From: Flavobacteriaceae bacterium
Lineage (GTDB): Bacteria > Bacteroidota > Bacteroidia > Flavobacteriales > Flavobacteriaceae
Length of the DNA: 61,314 nucleotides
Assembly (NCBI GenBank): GCA_013215095.1
Contig: JABSPM010000002.1
Location: forward strand, 9,604 to 70,917
Direction: 5' to 3'
The translations under genes were made by a program, and so were the position numbers. The notes beneath the pieces are model-generated. The model worked only from the letters and a program-made list of their open reading frames with translations. It ran no database searches and was not told where the DNA came from. Below, piece by piece: positions 34,354 to 44,314 of this stretch (position 1 is the first letter of the stretch; every line of letters begins with the position of its first letter).

Positions 34354-35226
34354 TTATCTAACTACGGTTCCAGACAATGACGCCAATGGTCCGTCTTCCA
34401 TAGTTATAGCTGTATGATCTGCGGCATCTGATGGCACCACATGTGCCAATGGTTTTATTGTAAAAGGTGATGCATTATTATCTGGATAAGGTTCTACAGA
34501 AATAACGATTGTAGTTCCTTTTAAATCTGTTGGAAATGTTAATCCAGATGGAGGGTTTTGCAAATAATCTTCACCTGGAAAGCTTGGCCCGTCATTATCA
34601 TCGCCTTTATAAACCGATGTAGCAGCATTATCATCAGCAGATGCAGGGTCTGTAAAGGTTCCTGTGCTTATAGCCATTTCATTCATCACTACCCAACCTT
34701 CGTATTTCCAACCGTCAGAAAGAGTTGGTAAGTCTAATCCAGCCATAGCACTACCACTAGAATTATCTAAAAACCATACACCACTTTCTTCATTCGTATC
34801 GTCTGTATCTGTAGGCGTAGCTAAAATATATGTTCCAGTAGATGTACCAAAGTCCCCTACCATAGCATTTGAATTTACAGTAGCACTGTCTCCGCTAAAA
34901 GTTCCTGATAATATTTTTGTCGCTGCTGGTTCTGGATCTGAATCATCAGCTGGCTCTATAGACAACACAAAGTCAGTAGCCTCTTCTAATTGACTAGTAT
35001 TTACTTGAAAGGTTTGCGGAAAATCTACACTAGTAAAAGTTCCTGTAGATACGGGTTGTTCGTCAACAATAATCCATCCCTCATACACAAAATCATCACC
35101 TAAAGCTTCTAGTCCTTCTAAATTTAAAGTAAGTCCAGATGTTGTTGATTCATTGTCATCATTATCACTACAAGAAACGGCTAACACTCCTAATGCTACA
35201 ACCGATAAAAACATTTTTCTAATCAT
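34354..35226 (-). CDS. Lipoprotein with two copies of an anti-sigma-K-like domain
   Basis: This 290-residue lipoprotein has a lipobox ending AVSC (Cys19). Two similar segments follow: LEGLEALGDDFVYEGWIIVDE then VSTGTFT at about 36-66, and DLPTLSDGWKYEGWVVMNE then ISTGTFT at about 163-195. The -YEGW(I/V)(I/V)- and STGTFT elements resemble the C-terminal (substrate-like) domain of RskA anti-sigma factors, but there is no sigma-binding N-terminus and no TM helix. It is therefore an outer-surface or periplasmic protein, and an anti-sigma name would mislead. Function unknown. Confidence 0.72.
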   Translation of the reverse strand: MIRKMFLSVVALGVLAVSCSDNDDNESTTSGLTLNLEGLEALGDDFVYEGWIIVDEQPVSTGTFTSVDFPQTFQVNTSQLEEATDFVLSIEPADDSDPEPAATKILSGTFSGDSATVNSNAMVGDFGTSTGTYILATPTDTDDTNEESGVWFLDNSSGSAMAGLDLPTLSDGWKYEGWVVMNEMAISTGTFTDPASADDNAATSVYKGDDNDGPSFPGEDYLQNPPSGLTFPTDLKGTTIVISVEPYPDNNASPFTIKPLAHVVPSDAADHTAITMEDGPLASLSGTVVR

Positions 35227-35351
35227 TATTCTTAATTTTGAAAATTTTACATGTCAAAAGTATTTCATATGATTCTTTTAAAATGTTAGCTAGCTAACAG
35301 AAACACCTTTTTTTAAAAAAACATTATATTTTTTGAACTAATACCATTTGT

Positions 35352-35404
35352 CATTTGAAATCACTTGAATAAAACGCATTTTTATTTTACGGTACTTTCA
35401 AATG
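35352..35404. repeat. Dispersed CATTTGAAA-ended repeat, copy B
   Basis: Inverse orientation of the copy at 27748-27827. It starts CATTTGAAATCAC and ends GGTACTTTCAAATG, with inverted ends. It lies in the intergenic space between the lipoprotein gene start and the Crp/Fnr terminator. Confidence 0.65.
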
Positions 35405-35422
35405 AAAAATACTATAAAACTC

Positions 35423-35460
35423 AAAAAAGTCCAAATACCACTTTTGGTATTTGGACTTTT
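35423..35460 (-). terminator. Terminator of the Crp/Fnr gene
   Basis: A 16-bp perfect stem (AAAAGTCCAAATACCA / TGGTATTTGGACTTTT) with a 4-base loop and a T-run on the minus strand, 34 bases past the stop codon. Confidence 0.9.
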
Positions 35461-35494
35461 GTTTTGTACCTAATTTCAAGAAAACGTTTTAATT

Positions 35495-36166
35495 CTATGC
35501 GATGTTTTTATAAATTCTTATCTGTTTTCTTTCATAATCTATTTTTTTCTCTTCCTTTAGTTCGTTAAGCAAAATATTTAAAGTTGGCCTTGAGACCCCA
35601 ATCAATGAAGCAATATCTTTTTGCGTATAAGGGTGATTAATTATATGGTCTCCTGTTTCTTCACAACCATACCCATAGTCCACACATAAATCCTCTAAAA
35701 ACTCGATCAATCTTGTTTTAGCATCTTTGTACATTAGTAGGCGTAATCGTCTTTCTAGTTTCTGAAGTTTAAACCCAATAAACTTATATACTTTAAAACT
35801 AAAGGTTTGATTATCTCTCATTAAACCATGCATGGTATCTACGCCTATTGGGCAAATTGATGTACTACGGTCTATAGACTGGGCAAACTCTTTCCGTTTT
35901 TGTTCGCCAAAAATAGCTTTCTCACCAAACAATTCACCCTTAGTCAAAATTGCTTTAACTACCTCTTCTCCGTCTTCATTATAATAGCCGATCTTTACTT
36001 TTCCTTTTTCTATAAGATACACTTTATTTGAAGAGTCGTCTTCAAAATAGATATATTCACTTTTTCCATAAGCGTCAAAATCATGGTCTTTTTTATAAGA
36101 TTTAAACTTATGAGGGCAAAGTAATTTGAACAACTTAACATCTTCAAAAAACCAGATAGAATTCAT
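35495..36166 (-). CDS. Crp/Fnr-family transcriptional regulator
   Basis: This 223-residue protein has a cyclic-nucleotide-binding-type beta-roll at about 25-125 (IYFEDDSSNKVYLIEKGKVKIGY, GELFGEKAIFGE) and a C-terminal winged helix at about 150-220 (YTQKDIASLIGVSRPTLNILLNELKEE). No cysteine cluster for an Fnr-type Fe-S centre is seen, so it is more like the Crp/HcpR-like group with an unknown ligand. It lies upstream of acnA in map order but is transcribed on the same strand 116 bp downstream of it, with its own terminator. Its targets are not evident. Confidence 0.9.
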   Translation of the reverse strand: MNSIWFFEDVKLFKLLCPHKFKSYKKDHDFDAYGKSEYIYFEDDSSNKVYLIEKGKVKIGYYNEDGEEVVKAILTKGELFGEKAIFGEQKRKEFAQSIDRSTSICPIGVDTMHGLMRDNQTFSFKVYKFIGFKLQKLERRLRLLMYKDAKTRLIEFLEDLCVDYGYGCEETGDHIINHPYTQKDIASLIGVSRPTLNILLNELKEEKKIDYERKQIRIYKNIA

Positions 36167-36282
36167 AATATATTTTTAGATTTAATGTTTTTTAAGTAGT
36201 CGAACCATTGATACCGTTCTTACAAACAAACCTAACAAGATCGTTAAAAAAAAAGTGTCATTTAAGACCTCCCTTGTTTTGA

Positions 36283-38553
36283 CTAAGAAGCATTTTGTTT
36301 CTTTATTAAATTAAGTGCAGATCCCTCGGCAAACCACTCAATTTGACCTACGTTATACGTATGATTTGCAAGAATCGTATCTTTTGTTCCATTTGCATGA
36401 ACAATTTCAATAGTTAAAGGCTTTTTGGGAGCAAATTGATGCAAATCTACAAAGTTAAACGTATCATCTTCTAGAATTAAATCATAATCATTTTCATTTG
36501 CAAAGGTCAACCCTAGCATCCCCTGTTTTTTTAGATTGGTTTCGTGAATACGTGCAAAAGATTTAACAATTACAGCGGCCACGCCCAAATGACGTGGTTC
36601 CATTGCGGCATGTTCTCTAGATGACCCTTCGCCATAATTATGATCTCCCACAACAATAGAATATATGGCCTCTGCTTTATAAGCCCTTGCTGTATCTGGC
36701 ACACTTCCATATTCTCCTGTTAGTTGACTTTTCACAAAATTGGTTTGCTTGTTATATGCATTAACTGCCCCAATGAGCATATTATTAGAAATATTATCTA
36801 AGTGCCCTCTATAGCGCAACCATGGTCCTGCCATAGAAATATGATCTGTTGTACATTTACCAAATGCTTTAATTAATAGTTTTGCCCCTTTAATAGTCGT
36901 ACCTATAGGACTAAAAGGTGATAACAATTCTAAGCGTTCTGATTGGGGATTTACAGTAATTTCTATACCACTTCCGTCTTTAACTGGCTCTACATAGCCA
37001 TTTTCTTTCACATCAAAACCCTTTGGCGGCAACTCCCATCCTGTTGGCTGATCTAATGTTACCTCTTCTCCATCTTCATTGATTAAGGTATCTGTCATTG
37101 GGTTAAAATCTAATCTTCCAGCTATAGCCACAGCCGCTACCAACTCGGGAGATGCAACAAAGGCATGCGTATTTGGGTTGCCATCTGCGCGTTTTGCAAA
37201 GTTTCTATTAAATGAGTGCACAACACTATTTTTTGGCGCATTTTTTGGGTCAGAATACCTCGCCCACTGTCCAATACACGGTCCACAAGCATTAGTGAAA
37301 ATTTTGGCATTCAATTTTTCAAACACATCTAATATACCATCACGTTCTGCAGTATATCGCACTTGTTCTGACCCAGGGTTAATCCCAAATTCTGCTTTAG
37401 TTATCAAATTCTTATCTAAGGCTTGCTGCGCTATAGACGCCGCTCTTGACAAATCTTCATACGATGAATTGGTGCACGATCCAATAAGTCCCCATTCGAC
37501 TTTTAGTGGCCAATCATTATGTTTTGCTTTCTTGGTCATTTCCTTTCCTGCTGCCGTTGATAAATCTGGAGTAAAAGGCCCATTTAACAAAGGTCCTAAT
37601 TCGGAAAGATTAATCTCAATTACCTGATCAAAAAAAGCTTTAGGGTTTTTATATACCTCGGGGTCTGCCGTTAAATAATCTTTAATCTTATTGGCGGCGT
37701 CGGCTACATCTTCTCTATCTGTTGCACGTAAGTAACGTGACATTGACTCATCATAACCAAAGGTTGAAGTAGTTGCTCCAATTTCGGCTCCCATATTGCA
37801 GATCGTTCCTTTTCCTGTGCAAGACATTGCAATAGCTCCAGGTCCAAAGTATTCTACAATAGCCCCTGTTCCTCCTTTAACCGTTAAAATTTCAGCTACT
37901 TTAAGAATTACATCTTTTGGTGCTGTCCAGCCCGAAAGTTTTCCTGTAAGTTTAACACCTATAAGTTTTGGAAATTTAAGTTCCCAAGGCATTCCTGCCA
38001 TAACATCTACAGCATCTGCCCCACCAACTCCAATAGCTACCATTCCTAACCCTCCTGCATTTACAGTATGTGAATCTGTACCAATCATCATTCCTCCTGG
38101 AAACGCATAGTTTTCTAGTACAACTTGATGTATAATTCCTGCACCAGGCTTCCAAAATCCAATCCCATATTTATTTGATACCGATGCCAAAAATTCAAAC
38201 ACCTCATAACTTACATCATTTGCACGTTTTAAATCTTTAGCAGCTCCTTCTTTTGCTTGAATTAAATGATCGCAATGTACTGTAGTTGGCACAGCAACTT
38301 TTTTCTTTCCTGCTTGCATAAATTGCAATAATGCCATTTGGGCTGTTGCGTCTTGACATGCTATTCTATCTGGCGAAAAATCAACATAATCCTGTCCTCT
38401 TTTAAAAGCTGCAGAAGGCATATCACTCCACAAATGTGCATATAATATCTTTTCTGAAAGTGTTAAAGGCTTACCTTTGAGTTTTCGGGCAGAATTAACA
38501 CGCTCTGGAAATTTTGAATACACATCTTTAATCATTTCAATATCAAATGCCAT
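36283..38553 (-). CDS. Aconitate hydratase (mitochondrial-type AcnA)
   Basis: This 756-residue [4Fe-4S] enzyme interconverts citrate and isocitrate in the TCA cycle. Motifs: [13 protein letters not shown] at about 90, [26 protein letters not shown] near 160-185, [18 protein letters not shown] near 355-372 (first cluster Cys), [15 protein letters not shown] near 420-435 (second and third cluster Cys) and the swivel domain with [22 protein letters not shown] near 640. Length and motif order match the mitochondrial type. It is adjacent to a second, unrelated-type aconitase (AcnB). Confidence 0.96.
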   Translation of the reverse strand: MAFDIEMIKDVYSKFPERVNSARKLKGKPLTLSEKILYAHLWSDMPSAAFKRGQDYVDFSPDRIACQDATAQMALLQFMQAGKKKVAVPTTVHCDHLIQAKEGAAKDLKRANDVSYEVFEFLASVSNKYGIGFWKPGAGIIHQVVLENYAFPGGMMIGTDSHTVNAGGLGMVAIGVGGADAVDVMAGMPWELKFPKLIGVKLTGKLSGWTAPKDVILKVAEILTVKGGTGAIVEYFGPGAIAMSCTGKGTICNMGAEIGATTSTFGYDESMSRYLRATDREDVADAANKIKDYLTADPEVYKNPKAFFDQVIEINLSELGPLLNGPFTPDLSTAAGKEMTKKAKHNDWPLKVEWGLIGSCTNSSYEDLSRAASIAQQALDKNLITKAEFGINPGSEQVRYTAERDGILDVFEKLNAKIFTNACGPCIGQWARYSDPKNAPKNSVVHSFNRNFAKRADGNPNTHAFVASPELVAAVAIAGRLDFNPMTDTLINEDGEEVTLDQPTGWELPPKGFDVKENGYVEPVKDGSGIEITVNPQSERLELLSPFSPIGTTIKGAKLLIKAFGKCTTDHISMAGPWLRYRGHLDNISNNMLIGAVNAYNKQTNFVKSQLTGEYGSVPDTARAYKAEAIYSIVVGDHNYGEGSSREHAAMEPRHLGVAAVIVKSFARIHETNLKKQGMLGLTFANENDYDLILEDDTFNFVDLHQFAPKKPLTIEIVHANGTKDTILANHTYNVGQIEWFAEGSALNLIKKQNAS

Positions 38554-38770
38554 AACTTCTATTTTTGCTATATTTATAATATAACAATGTATTAAAAAAG
38601 TCCTAAACCTACAACCAAACTACTCAAATTCAGCTTATTTATATTCATTTTAGCTAACAACATTAAGCACATATTTTCGAAAGAAAATAGTATAAAGCAA
38701 TACTTATATCGGTCTTGTATTTCTGTCCCTGCATCATCACACCACAATACAACATTATGAGATATAAGCA

Positions 38771-38801
38771 AAACCCCCACTTAATAATACGGTGAGGGTT
38801 T
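38771..38801 (-). terminator. Probable terminator of acnB
   Basis: AAACCC-C-CAC pairs with GTG-A-GGGTTT (one mismatch) across an 11-base loop, 46 bases past the acnB stop on the minus strand. The T-tail is short, so efficiency is uncertain. Confidence 0.55.
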
Positions 38802-38846
38802 CTTATAATTTGCTACCAAAAGTATAGCACACGTAATGGATTGTGT

Positions 38847-41648
38847 TTAAAATGACAATAGATGTCCTGGTTTAGATGTCATTTTATTAAGTGGCGGGGC
38901 AAACTTTGTCAACTTAATTCCTTTAACTGCAGCTTTATACTCTTCTATTGTAGGTGTTCTTCCTAAAATAGCTGAGAGCACAACTACTGGTGTTGAAGCT
39001 AATAATGACTCTCCTTTCTTACGATCTGAATCTTTTACCACACGGCCTTGAAACAAACGTGTTGATGTTGCCATTACTGTATCTCCTTTTTCCGCTTTTT
39101 CTTGGTTACCCATACAAAGGTTGCACCCCGGGCGTTCTAAATATAAAATAGTATCATATTCTGTTCTAGCTGCACCTTTAGGAGCCGCATCATCAAATTC
39201 AAATCCAGAATATTTTTGAAGTATTTCCCAATCACCTTCTGCTTTGAGTTCATCAATAATATTATACGTTGGCGCTGTAACTACTAGCGGTGCTTTAAAC
39301 TGGACTTTCCCATGAATTTCTTCCAAATTTTTAAGCATTTTTGCTACAATCTTGATATCACCTTTATGCACCATACAAGACCCTACGAAACCTAAATCAA
39401 CCTGTTTTGTACCTTCATAAAAAGACAATTCTCTAATAGTATCATGTGTATAACGCTTGGAGACATCTTCATTATGGACATCTGGATCTGCAATCATTGG
39501 TTGATCTATAATATCTAAGTCCACAACAAACTCTGCAAAATAGTTGGCATTATCATCTGGAGTTAAAGGTGGATTTTTTCCAGATCTTACGTCTTCGATA
39601 CGTTTGTCTGCTTTATCGATAAGGCCTTGAAGCACTTGTTTTTGGTTATCCATACCTTTATCGATCATAATTTGAATTCTGCTCTTTGCAATCTCTAAAG
39701 ACTCGATAAGTGTATCATCTTGTGAAATACAGATTGATGCTTTCGCTTTCATTTCTGCAGTCCAATCGGTAAATGTAAAAGCTTGATCTGCAGGTAATGT
39801 TCCAATATGCACTTCAATAATTCTACCTTGAAACACATTATCGCCATCAAATGCTTCCAACATTTGTGCTTGAGTTGCGTGAACAACATCACGGAAATCC
39901 ATATGATCTTTCATTTCCCCTTTAAACGTTACTTTAACTGATTGCGGAATTGGCATTGTTGCTTCTCCTGTTGCTAAAGCTAAAGCTACCGTTCCTGAGT
40001 CCGCTCCAAAAGCCACCCCTTTAGACATACGCGTATGCGAATCTCCACCAATGATAATATCCCAATCACTTACAGTAATATCATTTAAAACTTTATGTAT
40101 TACATCGGTCATCGCGTGATATTCTCCTTTTGGATCGCGAGCTGTAATAAGTCCGAAGTCATTCATAAACTTCATTAATCTTGGAATATTTGCCTTAGAC
40201 TTATCATCCCAAACTGATGCGGTGTGACACCCTGATTGGTAACCTCCATCTACAATTGGAGAAATAACAGTTGCCGCCATCATTTCTAGTTCTTGAGACG
40301 TCATTAATCCTGTTGTATCCTGAGAACCTACAATATTTACTTCTACACGAACATCTGAACCTGCATGTAATATTTTTCCAGGTGTTGTTCCTACAGCATT
40401 TCTATTAAATATTTTTTCAACTGCCGTTAGACCTTGTCCTTCAATTGATATTTCTTTAGATGGTGCATAAACTTGAGGTACCTCAATACCTAGTGACTTA
40501 GCTGCAAAGGTTTGTAGTTTTTTTCCAAAAACTACGGCATACGATCCTCCTGCCTTAATAAACTCCATTTTTTGTGGTGTTAAAGCTGCTGAGATATCTT
40601 TTAATTCTTCGTCGCCGTTATATAACTTTTTTGTTTTTGTATTTATAGTAAGTACAGTTCCAGTATCTACTGAATATTCTTGTTTTAAAACAGGTTCTCC
40701 ATCTTCATCTACAATTGTATTTCCGTCTTCATCTTTTTGCTTTACCCAGTTCTTAAGATCAATTCCTATACCACCCGTGACACCAACTGTTGTTAAGAAA
40801 ATTGGAGAAATACCATTAGTTCCAGCAATTACTGGTGCAATATTTATAAAAGGCACGTATGGACTTGATGATATTCCAGTCCATAGGGCTACGTTGTTTA
40901 CACCCGACATACGAGAAGATCCTACCCCCATGGTTCCTTTTTCGGCTATAAGCATTATACGCTTATCTGGGTGTTGTGCTTTCAATTCAAGCACCTCGTT
41001 TTGCATATCTTTATTATGTTCAAAAATACACTGACCGTGTAATTCACGATCAGATCTTGAGTGCGCATCACTACCTGGGGATAATAAATCTGTAGAAATA
41101 TCTCCTACTCCAGAGATATATGTAACGACCTTAATTTCTTCTTCTACGTCTGGAAGTTTTGTAAAGAATTCTGCTTGAGCATAACTTTCAATAATTGCTT
41201 TAGCCGTTGTATTTCCTGCCTTCATCGCATTTTCTAAACGTTCGGTATCTGCTTCATATAAGAATACCTGAGTTTTTAGGACTTTTGCAGCTTGTGAAAC
41301 AATATCAGGTTGTTCACAATCTAGGGCTAAATCTAAAAGCACTTCGATAGATGGTCCTCCTTTCATATGAGATAATTGCTCAAATGCAAATTCTACATCT
41401 ATCTCTTCTAATGTAAATTGCCCTAAGATGATCTCTTTTAAAAATTGTGCCTTTACACCAGCAGCACCAGTTGTACCTGGTAATGTATTATAAATAAAAA
41501 AGTGCAGTGAGTCTTTGCGATGTGGATGATTGACGTCTTTAATCTGGTCAATTATTTCGCTAATCAATTCAGCTTCATCTATTGGTTTTGGATGAAGATT
41601 TTGACCTTTTCGAGTTTCTATTTCTTTGATGTAATCCGTGTAGTTCAT
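38847..41648 (-). CDS. acnB: Bifunctional aconitate hydratase 2 / 2-methylisocitrate dehydratase
   Basis: This 933-residue protein has the AcnB domain order: an N-terminal HEAT-like domain 4 at about 1-160 (AFEQLSHMKGGPSIEVLLDLAL), a swivel domain at about 165-390 (EKGTMGVGSSRMSGVNN), and the catalytic core with IIGGDSHTRMSKGVAFGADSGTVA near 540, VGSCMVHKGDIK near 735 and LERPGCNLCMGNQEKA near 805-820, holding the three cluster cysteines. It works in the TCA cycle and can dehydrate 2-methylisocitrate. Its promoter lies 16-23 bases upstream, next to a 15-bp inverted repeat. Confidence 0.96.
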   Translation of the reverse strand: MNYTDYIKEIETRKGQNLHPKPIDEAELISEIIDQIKDVNHPHRKDSLHFFIYNTLPGTTGAAGVKAQFLKEIILGQFTLEEIDVEFAFEQLSHMKGGPSIEVLLDLALDCEQPDIVSQAAKVLKTQVFLYEADTERLENAMKAGNTTAKAIIESYAQAEFFTKLPDVEEEIKVVTYISGVGDISTDLLSPGSDAHSRSDRELHGQCIFEHNKDMQNEVLELKAQHPDKRIMLIAEKGTMGVGSSRMSGVNNVALWTGISSSPYVPFINIAPVIAGTNGISPIFLTTVGVTGGIGIDLKNWVKQKDEDGNTIVDEDGEPVLKQEYSVDTGTVLTINTKTKKLYNGDEELKDISAALTPQKMEFIKAGGSYAVVFGKKLQTFAAKSLGIEVPQVYAPSKEISIEGQGLTAVEKIFNRNAVGTTPGKILHAGSDVRVEVNIVGSQDTTGLMTSQELEMMAATVISPIVDGGYQSGCHTASVWDDKSKANIPRLMKFMNDFGLITARDPKGEYHAMTDVIHKVLNDITVSDWDIIIGGDSHTRMSKGVAFGADSGTVALALATGEATMPIPQSVKVTFKGEMKDHMDFRDVVHATQAQMLEAFDGDNVFQGRIIEVHIGTLPADQAFTFTDWTAEMKAKASICISQDDTLIESLEIAKSRIQIMIDKGMDNQKQVLQGLIDKADKRIEDVRSGKNPPLTPDDNANYFAEFVVDLDIIDQPMIADPDVHNEDVSKRYTHDTIRELSFYEGTKQVDLGFVGSCMVHKGDIKIVAKMLKNLEEIHGKVQFKAPLVVTAPTYNIIDELKAEGDWEILQKYSGFEFDDAAPKGAARTEYDTILYLERPGCNLCMGNQEKAEKGDTVMATSTRLFQGRVVKDSDRKKGESLLASTPVVVLSAILGRTPTIEEYKAAVKGIKLTKFAPPLNKMTSKPGHLLSF

Positions 41649-41663
41649 AGAGCGCTTGTTTTA

Positions 41664-41671
41664 CAAAGTTA
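41664..41671 (-). promoter_or_regulatory. -7 promoter box of acnB
   Basis: TAACTTTG on the minus strand, 15 bases before the acnB ATG. The spacer and -33 region are occupied by one arm of the inverted repeat at 41678-41730 rather than by a TTG. Confidence 0.55.
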
Positions 41672-41677
41672 AATGCT

Positions 41678-41730
41678 CTTGAGTTAATTTAATTTTGCGC
41701 ACCAAATTGCTTGATTTAAATTAACTCAAG
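41678..41730. repeat. 15-bp perfect inverted repeat upstream of acnB
   Basis: CTTGAGTTAATTTAA (41678-41692) and its exact inverse TTAAATTAACTCAAG (41716-41730), separated by 23 bases. The proximal arm lies just upstream of the acnB -7 box. It has no T-run and lies upstream, not downstream, of a gene, so an operator is more likely than a terminator. Confidence 0.7.
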
Positions 41731-41945
41731 CGTCTTGTATAAAATTTAAAGTTCTGATTGAGTTTTAAGTGCTGCAAAATTAACAAATATCAGCGAATAT
41801 TAAAAAATATGTAAGGAAACCTTGTGTTTTATAACAATACATCAACAAAAACAAAACTTAACCTGTTTATATTGAGATATCAATAATTTTAAAGTGTCAA
41901 AATTATCAAATTAACAACTTTCGTAAGTGATATACTCTTCTAATT

Positions 41946-42899
41946 TTAGAATAAACTGTGGATAATTTGCTCTTCATTGACACCTTCGGCGTCAGCTTTG
42001 TAGTTTTTTATAATTCTATGACGCAATATACTTGTAGCTACGGCCTGGATATTTTCTATATCTGGAGAAAATTTGCCATTAATAGCGGCATGAGTTTTAG
42101 CTGCTAGTATTAGATTCTGTGACGCACGTGGCCCAGCTCCCCAATCGATATATTGCTTTACTAAATCTGTTGCAGCTTCACTTTTTGGTCTTGTCTTACC
42201 AACCATTTCAACGGCGTACTCAATGACATTATCTGCTACAGGTATACGTCTAATAACCTGTTGAAAATCTACAATGTCTTGTGCTGCAAACAAAGGGTTT
42301 ACCTTTGGCTTTATATCAGATGTGGTAGCTTTAACAACATCAACTTCTTCTTGAAATGAGGGATATTCTAAATTAATAGCAAACATAAAGCGATCCAATT
42401 GCGCTTCTGGCAAAGGATAAGTTCCTTCTTGTTCAATTGGATTTTGGGTGGCTAACACAAAATATGGTAAATCTAATTTATAATGATGTCCTGCAACCGT
42501 AACAGCCCGTTCTTGCATAGCCTCTAAAAGGGCTGCTTGTGTTTTTGGAGGTGTTCGGTTAATCTCATCTGCCAAAATAATATTGGCGAAAATGGGTCCC
42601 TTTATAAACTTAAATTGTCTGTCTTCATCTAAAATTTCACTCCCTAGTATATCACTAGGCATTAAATCTGGTGTAAATTGAATACGTTTAAAGTCTAGTC
42701 CTAATGCTTGCGAAATAGTATTAACCATTAATGTTTTTGCCAAACCAGGAACGCCTATTAATAGCGCGTGTCCTCCTGAAAAAATGGATATCAAAATTTG
42801 GTTTACTACCTCATCTTGCCCAATAATAACCTTAGCAACTTCGTTTTTTAAGTCTTTATACTTATTAACAAGTTTTTCTATTGCTGCAACGTCTGACAT
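41946..42899 (-). CDS. MoxR-family AAA+ ATPase
   Basis: This 317-residue ATPase has Walker A IGVPGLAKT near residues 46-54, Walker B ANIILADEINRTPPKTQAALLEAMQE near 107-130, sensor 1 FVLATQNPIEQEGTYPLPEAQLDRF near 150-170 and a helical lid to the end. MoxR ATPases act as chaperones that insert cofactors or activate von Willebrand-domain proteins. It follows the SurA-like gene by 4 bases, so it belongs to the parvulin operon. The usual DUF58/VWA partners are not on this side; the gene is last in its operon. Confidence 0.93.
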   Translation of the reverse strand: MSDVAAIEKLVNKYKDLKNEVAKVIIGQDEVVNQILISIFSGGHALLIGVPGLAKTLMVNTISQALGLDFKRIQFTPDLMPSDILGSEILDEDRQFKFIKGPIFANIILADEINRTPPKTQAALLEAMQERAVTVAGHHYKLDLPYFVLATQNPIEQEGTYPLPEAQLDRFMFAINLEYPSFQEEVDVVKATTSDIKPKVNPLFAAQDIVDFQQVIRRIPVADNVIEYAVEMVGKTRPKSEAATDLVKQYIDWGAGPRASQNLILAAKTHAAINGKFSPDIENIQAVATSILRHRIIKNYKADAEGVNEEQIIHSLF

Positions 42900-42903
42900 A
42901 TAA

Positions 42904-44313
42904 TTATTTACTATTTTTTAACCAGTTACTTTTAAAATCACAAGATCTATTTTCTCCATTTAGCTTAATATAAGTATCCAAAATCTTGTCTTCTTGCCAC
43001 TTTTTGATAATTTCAATACGTTTATCTTCAAGCGCTAGGGCTTTGATTTTCAAATAATCTTTAGCGAAATCTGCTGTATGTTCATCAATCCTGTCTGTAA
43101 CGGTTAAGATTTTGAATTTTACGGGATTTTCACGATCGCTATCTTCTAACACTAAACTTACATTGTTATCTTTTAAATTTTGGACCTGAGCATAGATTTC
43201 TGGATCCATTTTTGTCAACTCAAAACTATAATCTTGTGTATCTGGATTACGCAATTGACCTCCATCAAATTTTGTTTCCTTTTCATCACTAACCTCCAAA
43301 GCTGCTTCTGCAAAGGTGATACTTCCATCTAAAATTCTTTGACGCGCATTTTCCAATTCTGATTTAGCTTTACTAATAGCATCTTCCGTAATTTTTGGAC
43401 GCATTAAAATATGCTGAACATCATATTCTTGTCCTCTAATACGTTCTAGATATATGATATGATATCCAAAATCTGTCTTGAAAGGTTCAGAAATTTCACC
43501 TTCTTCTAAAGAGAATGCTATTTCTCTAAATTCTTTTACCATTTGTGGACGATTTCTATTAAGCGTATAACGTCCTCCATTTTTCTTTGATGCCGTATCT
43601 TCTGTATATAAAACCGCTTTTGTGGTAAAACTTGCACCGTTTTCTAGTACATCTGCCTTAAATGATTTTAATTGATTGATAACTTTATCTACTTCTTCTT
43701 TTGTTGTTTCTGGCACCACAACAATTTGAGCAATTTTTAATTCTGTTCCGAATAAAGGTGGGTCTTCTTTTAAATTCTTATTATAAAATTGACGCACTTC
43801 TTCAGGTGTTACTTCGGCGTCTTCAACAATTTTTTGTTGCATTGATGAGGCCATTTTATTGTTTTTGTTATGTTCATACATCTCATCCCTTAATTCTTTC
43901 TCAGATGATTTCTTATAGTATGCCACTAACTTTTCCATAGATCCAATCTGCTCGGCAAACATATTAAGCTGTTGATCTACGTAAGATCTAATTTCATTGT
44001 CATTAACCTCAATACTATCTTGTATCGCATGATGTATGTATAATTTGTCTTCTAATAATTTCCCAAACAATTCGCATTTTGTAATGCCATCTGTATTTAC
44101 GCCACCAGCTTCTAACATTTGATATTGTTTTTCAATGTCTGATTCTAAAATCACAAAATCTCCAACCACAGCTGCAACGCCGTCAACTTTAAAGCGCCCG
44201 TCCTTACTGGTTCTTTCTTCTTTTTTCTTCTCTTCATTATTTTCCTCAATAATTTCCTGAGCCATTGTTGTCAATGACATTAAGAAACACATACTTAAAA
44301 TCAGATATTTCAC
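42904..44313 (-). CDS. SurA-like peptidyl-prolyl isomerase/chaperone
   Basis: This ~469-residue periplasmic chaperone begins with a signal peptide (KYLILSMCFLMSLTTMAQ). A SurA N-terminal helical domain follows at about 30-155 (VDGVAAVVGDFVILESDIEKQY). Two parvulin domains come next, at roughly 165-260 (LKIAQIVVVPE, GEISEPFKTDFGYHIIYLER) and 275-370 (YDVQHILMRPK, ATKFDGGQLRNPD-like). I start at GTG 44313, one base after the upstream gene's stop; the longer frame from ATG 44352 overlaps it by 38 bases and would put a charged extension before the signal. It is third of three chaperone genes and upstream of moxR. Confidence 0.9.
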   Translation of the reverse strand: MKYLILSMCFLMSLTTMAQEIIEENNEEKKKEERTSKDGRFKVDGVAAVVGDFVILESDIEKQYQMLEAGGVNTDGITKCELFGKLLEDKLYIHHAIQDSIEVNDNEIRSYVDQQLNMFAEQIGSMEKLVAYYKKSSEKELRDEMYEHNKNNKMASSMQQKIVEDAEVTPEEVRQFYNKNLKEDPPLFGTELKIAQIVVVPETTKEEVDKVINQLKSFKADVLENGASFTTKAVLYTEDTASKKNGGRYTLNRNRPQMVKEFREIAFSLEEGEISEPFKTDFGYHIIYLERIRGQEYDVQHILMRPKITEDAISKAKSELENARQRILDGSITFAEAALEVSDEKETKFDGGQLRNPDTQDYSFELTKMDPEIYAQVQNLKDNNVSLVLEDSDRENPVKFKILTVTDRIDEHTADFAKDYLKIKALALEDKRIEIIKKWQEDKILDTYIKLNGENRSCDFKSNWLKNSK

Positions 44314-44314
44314 C

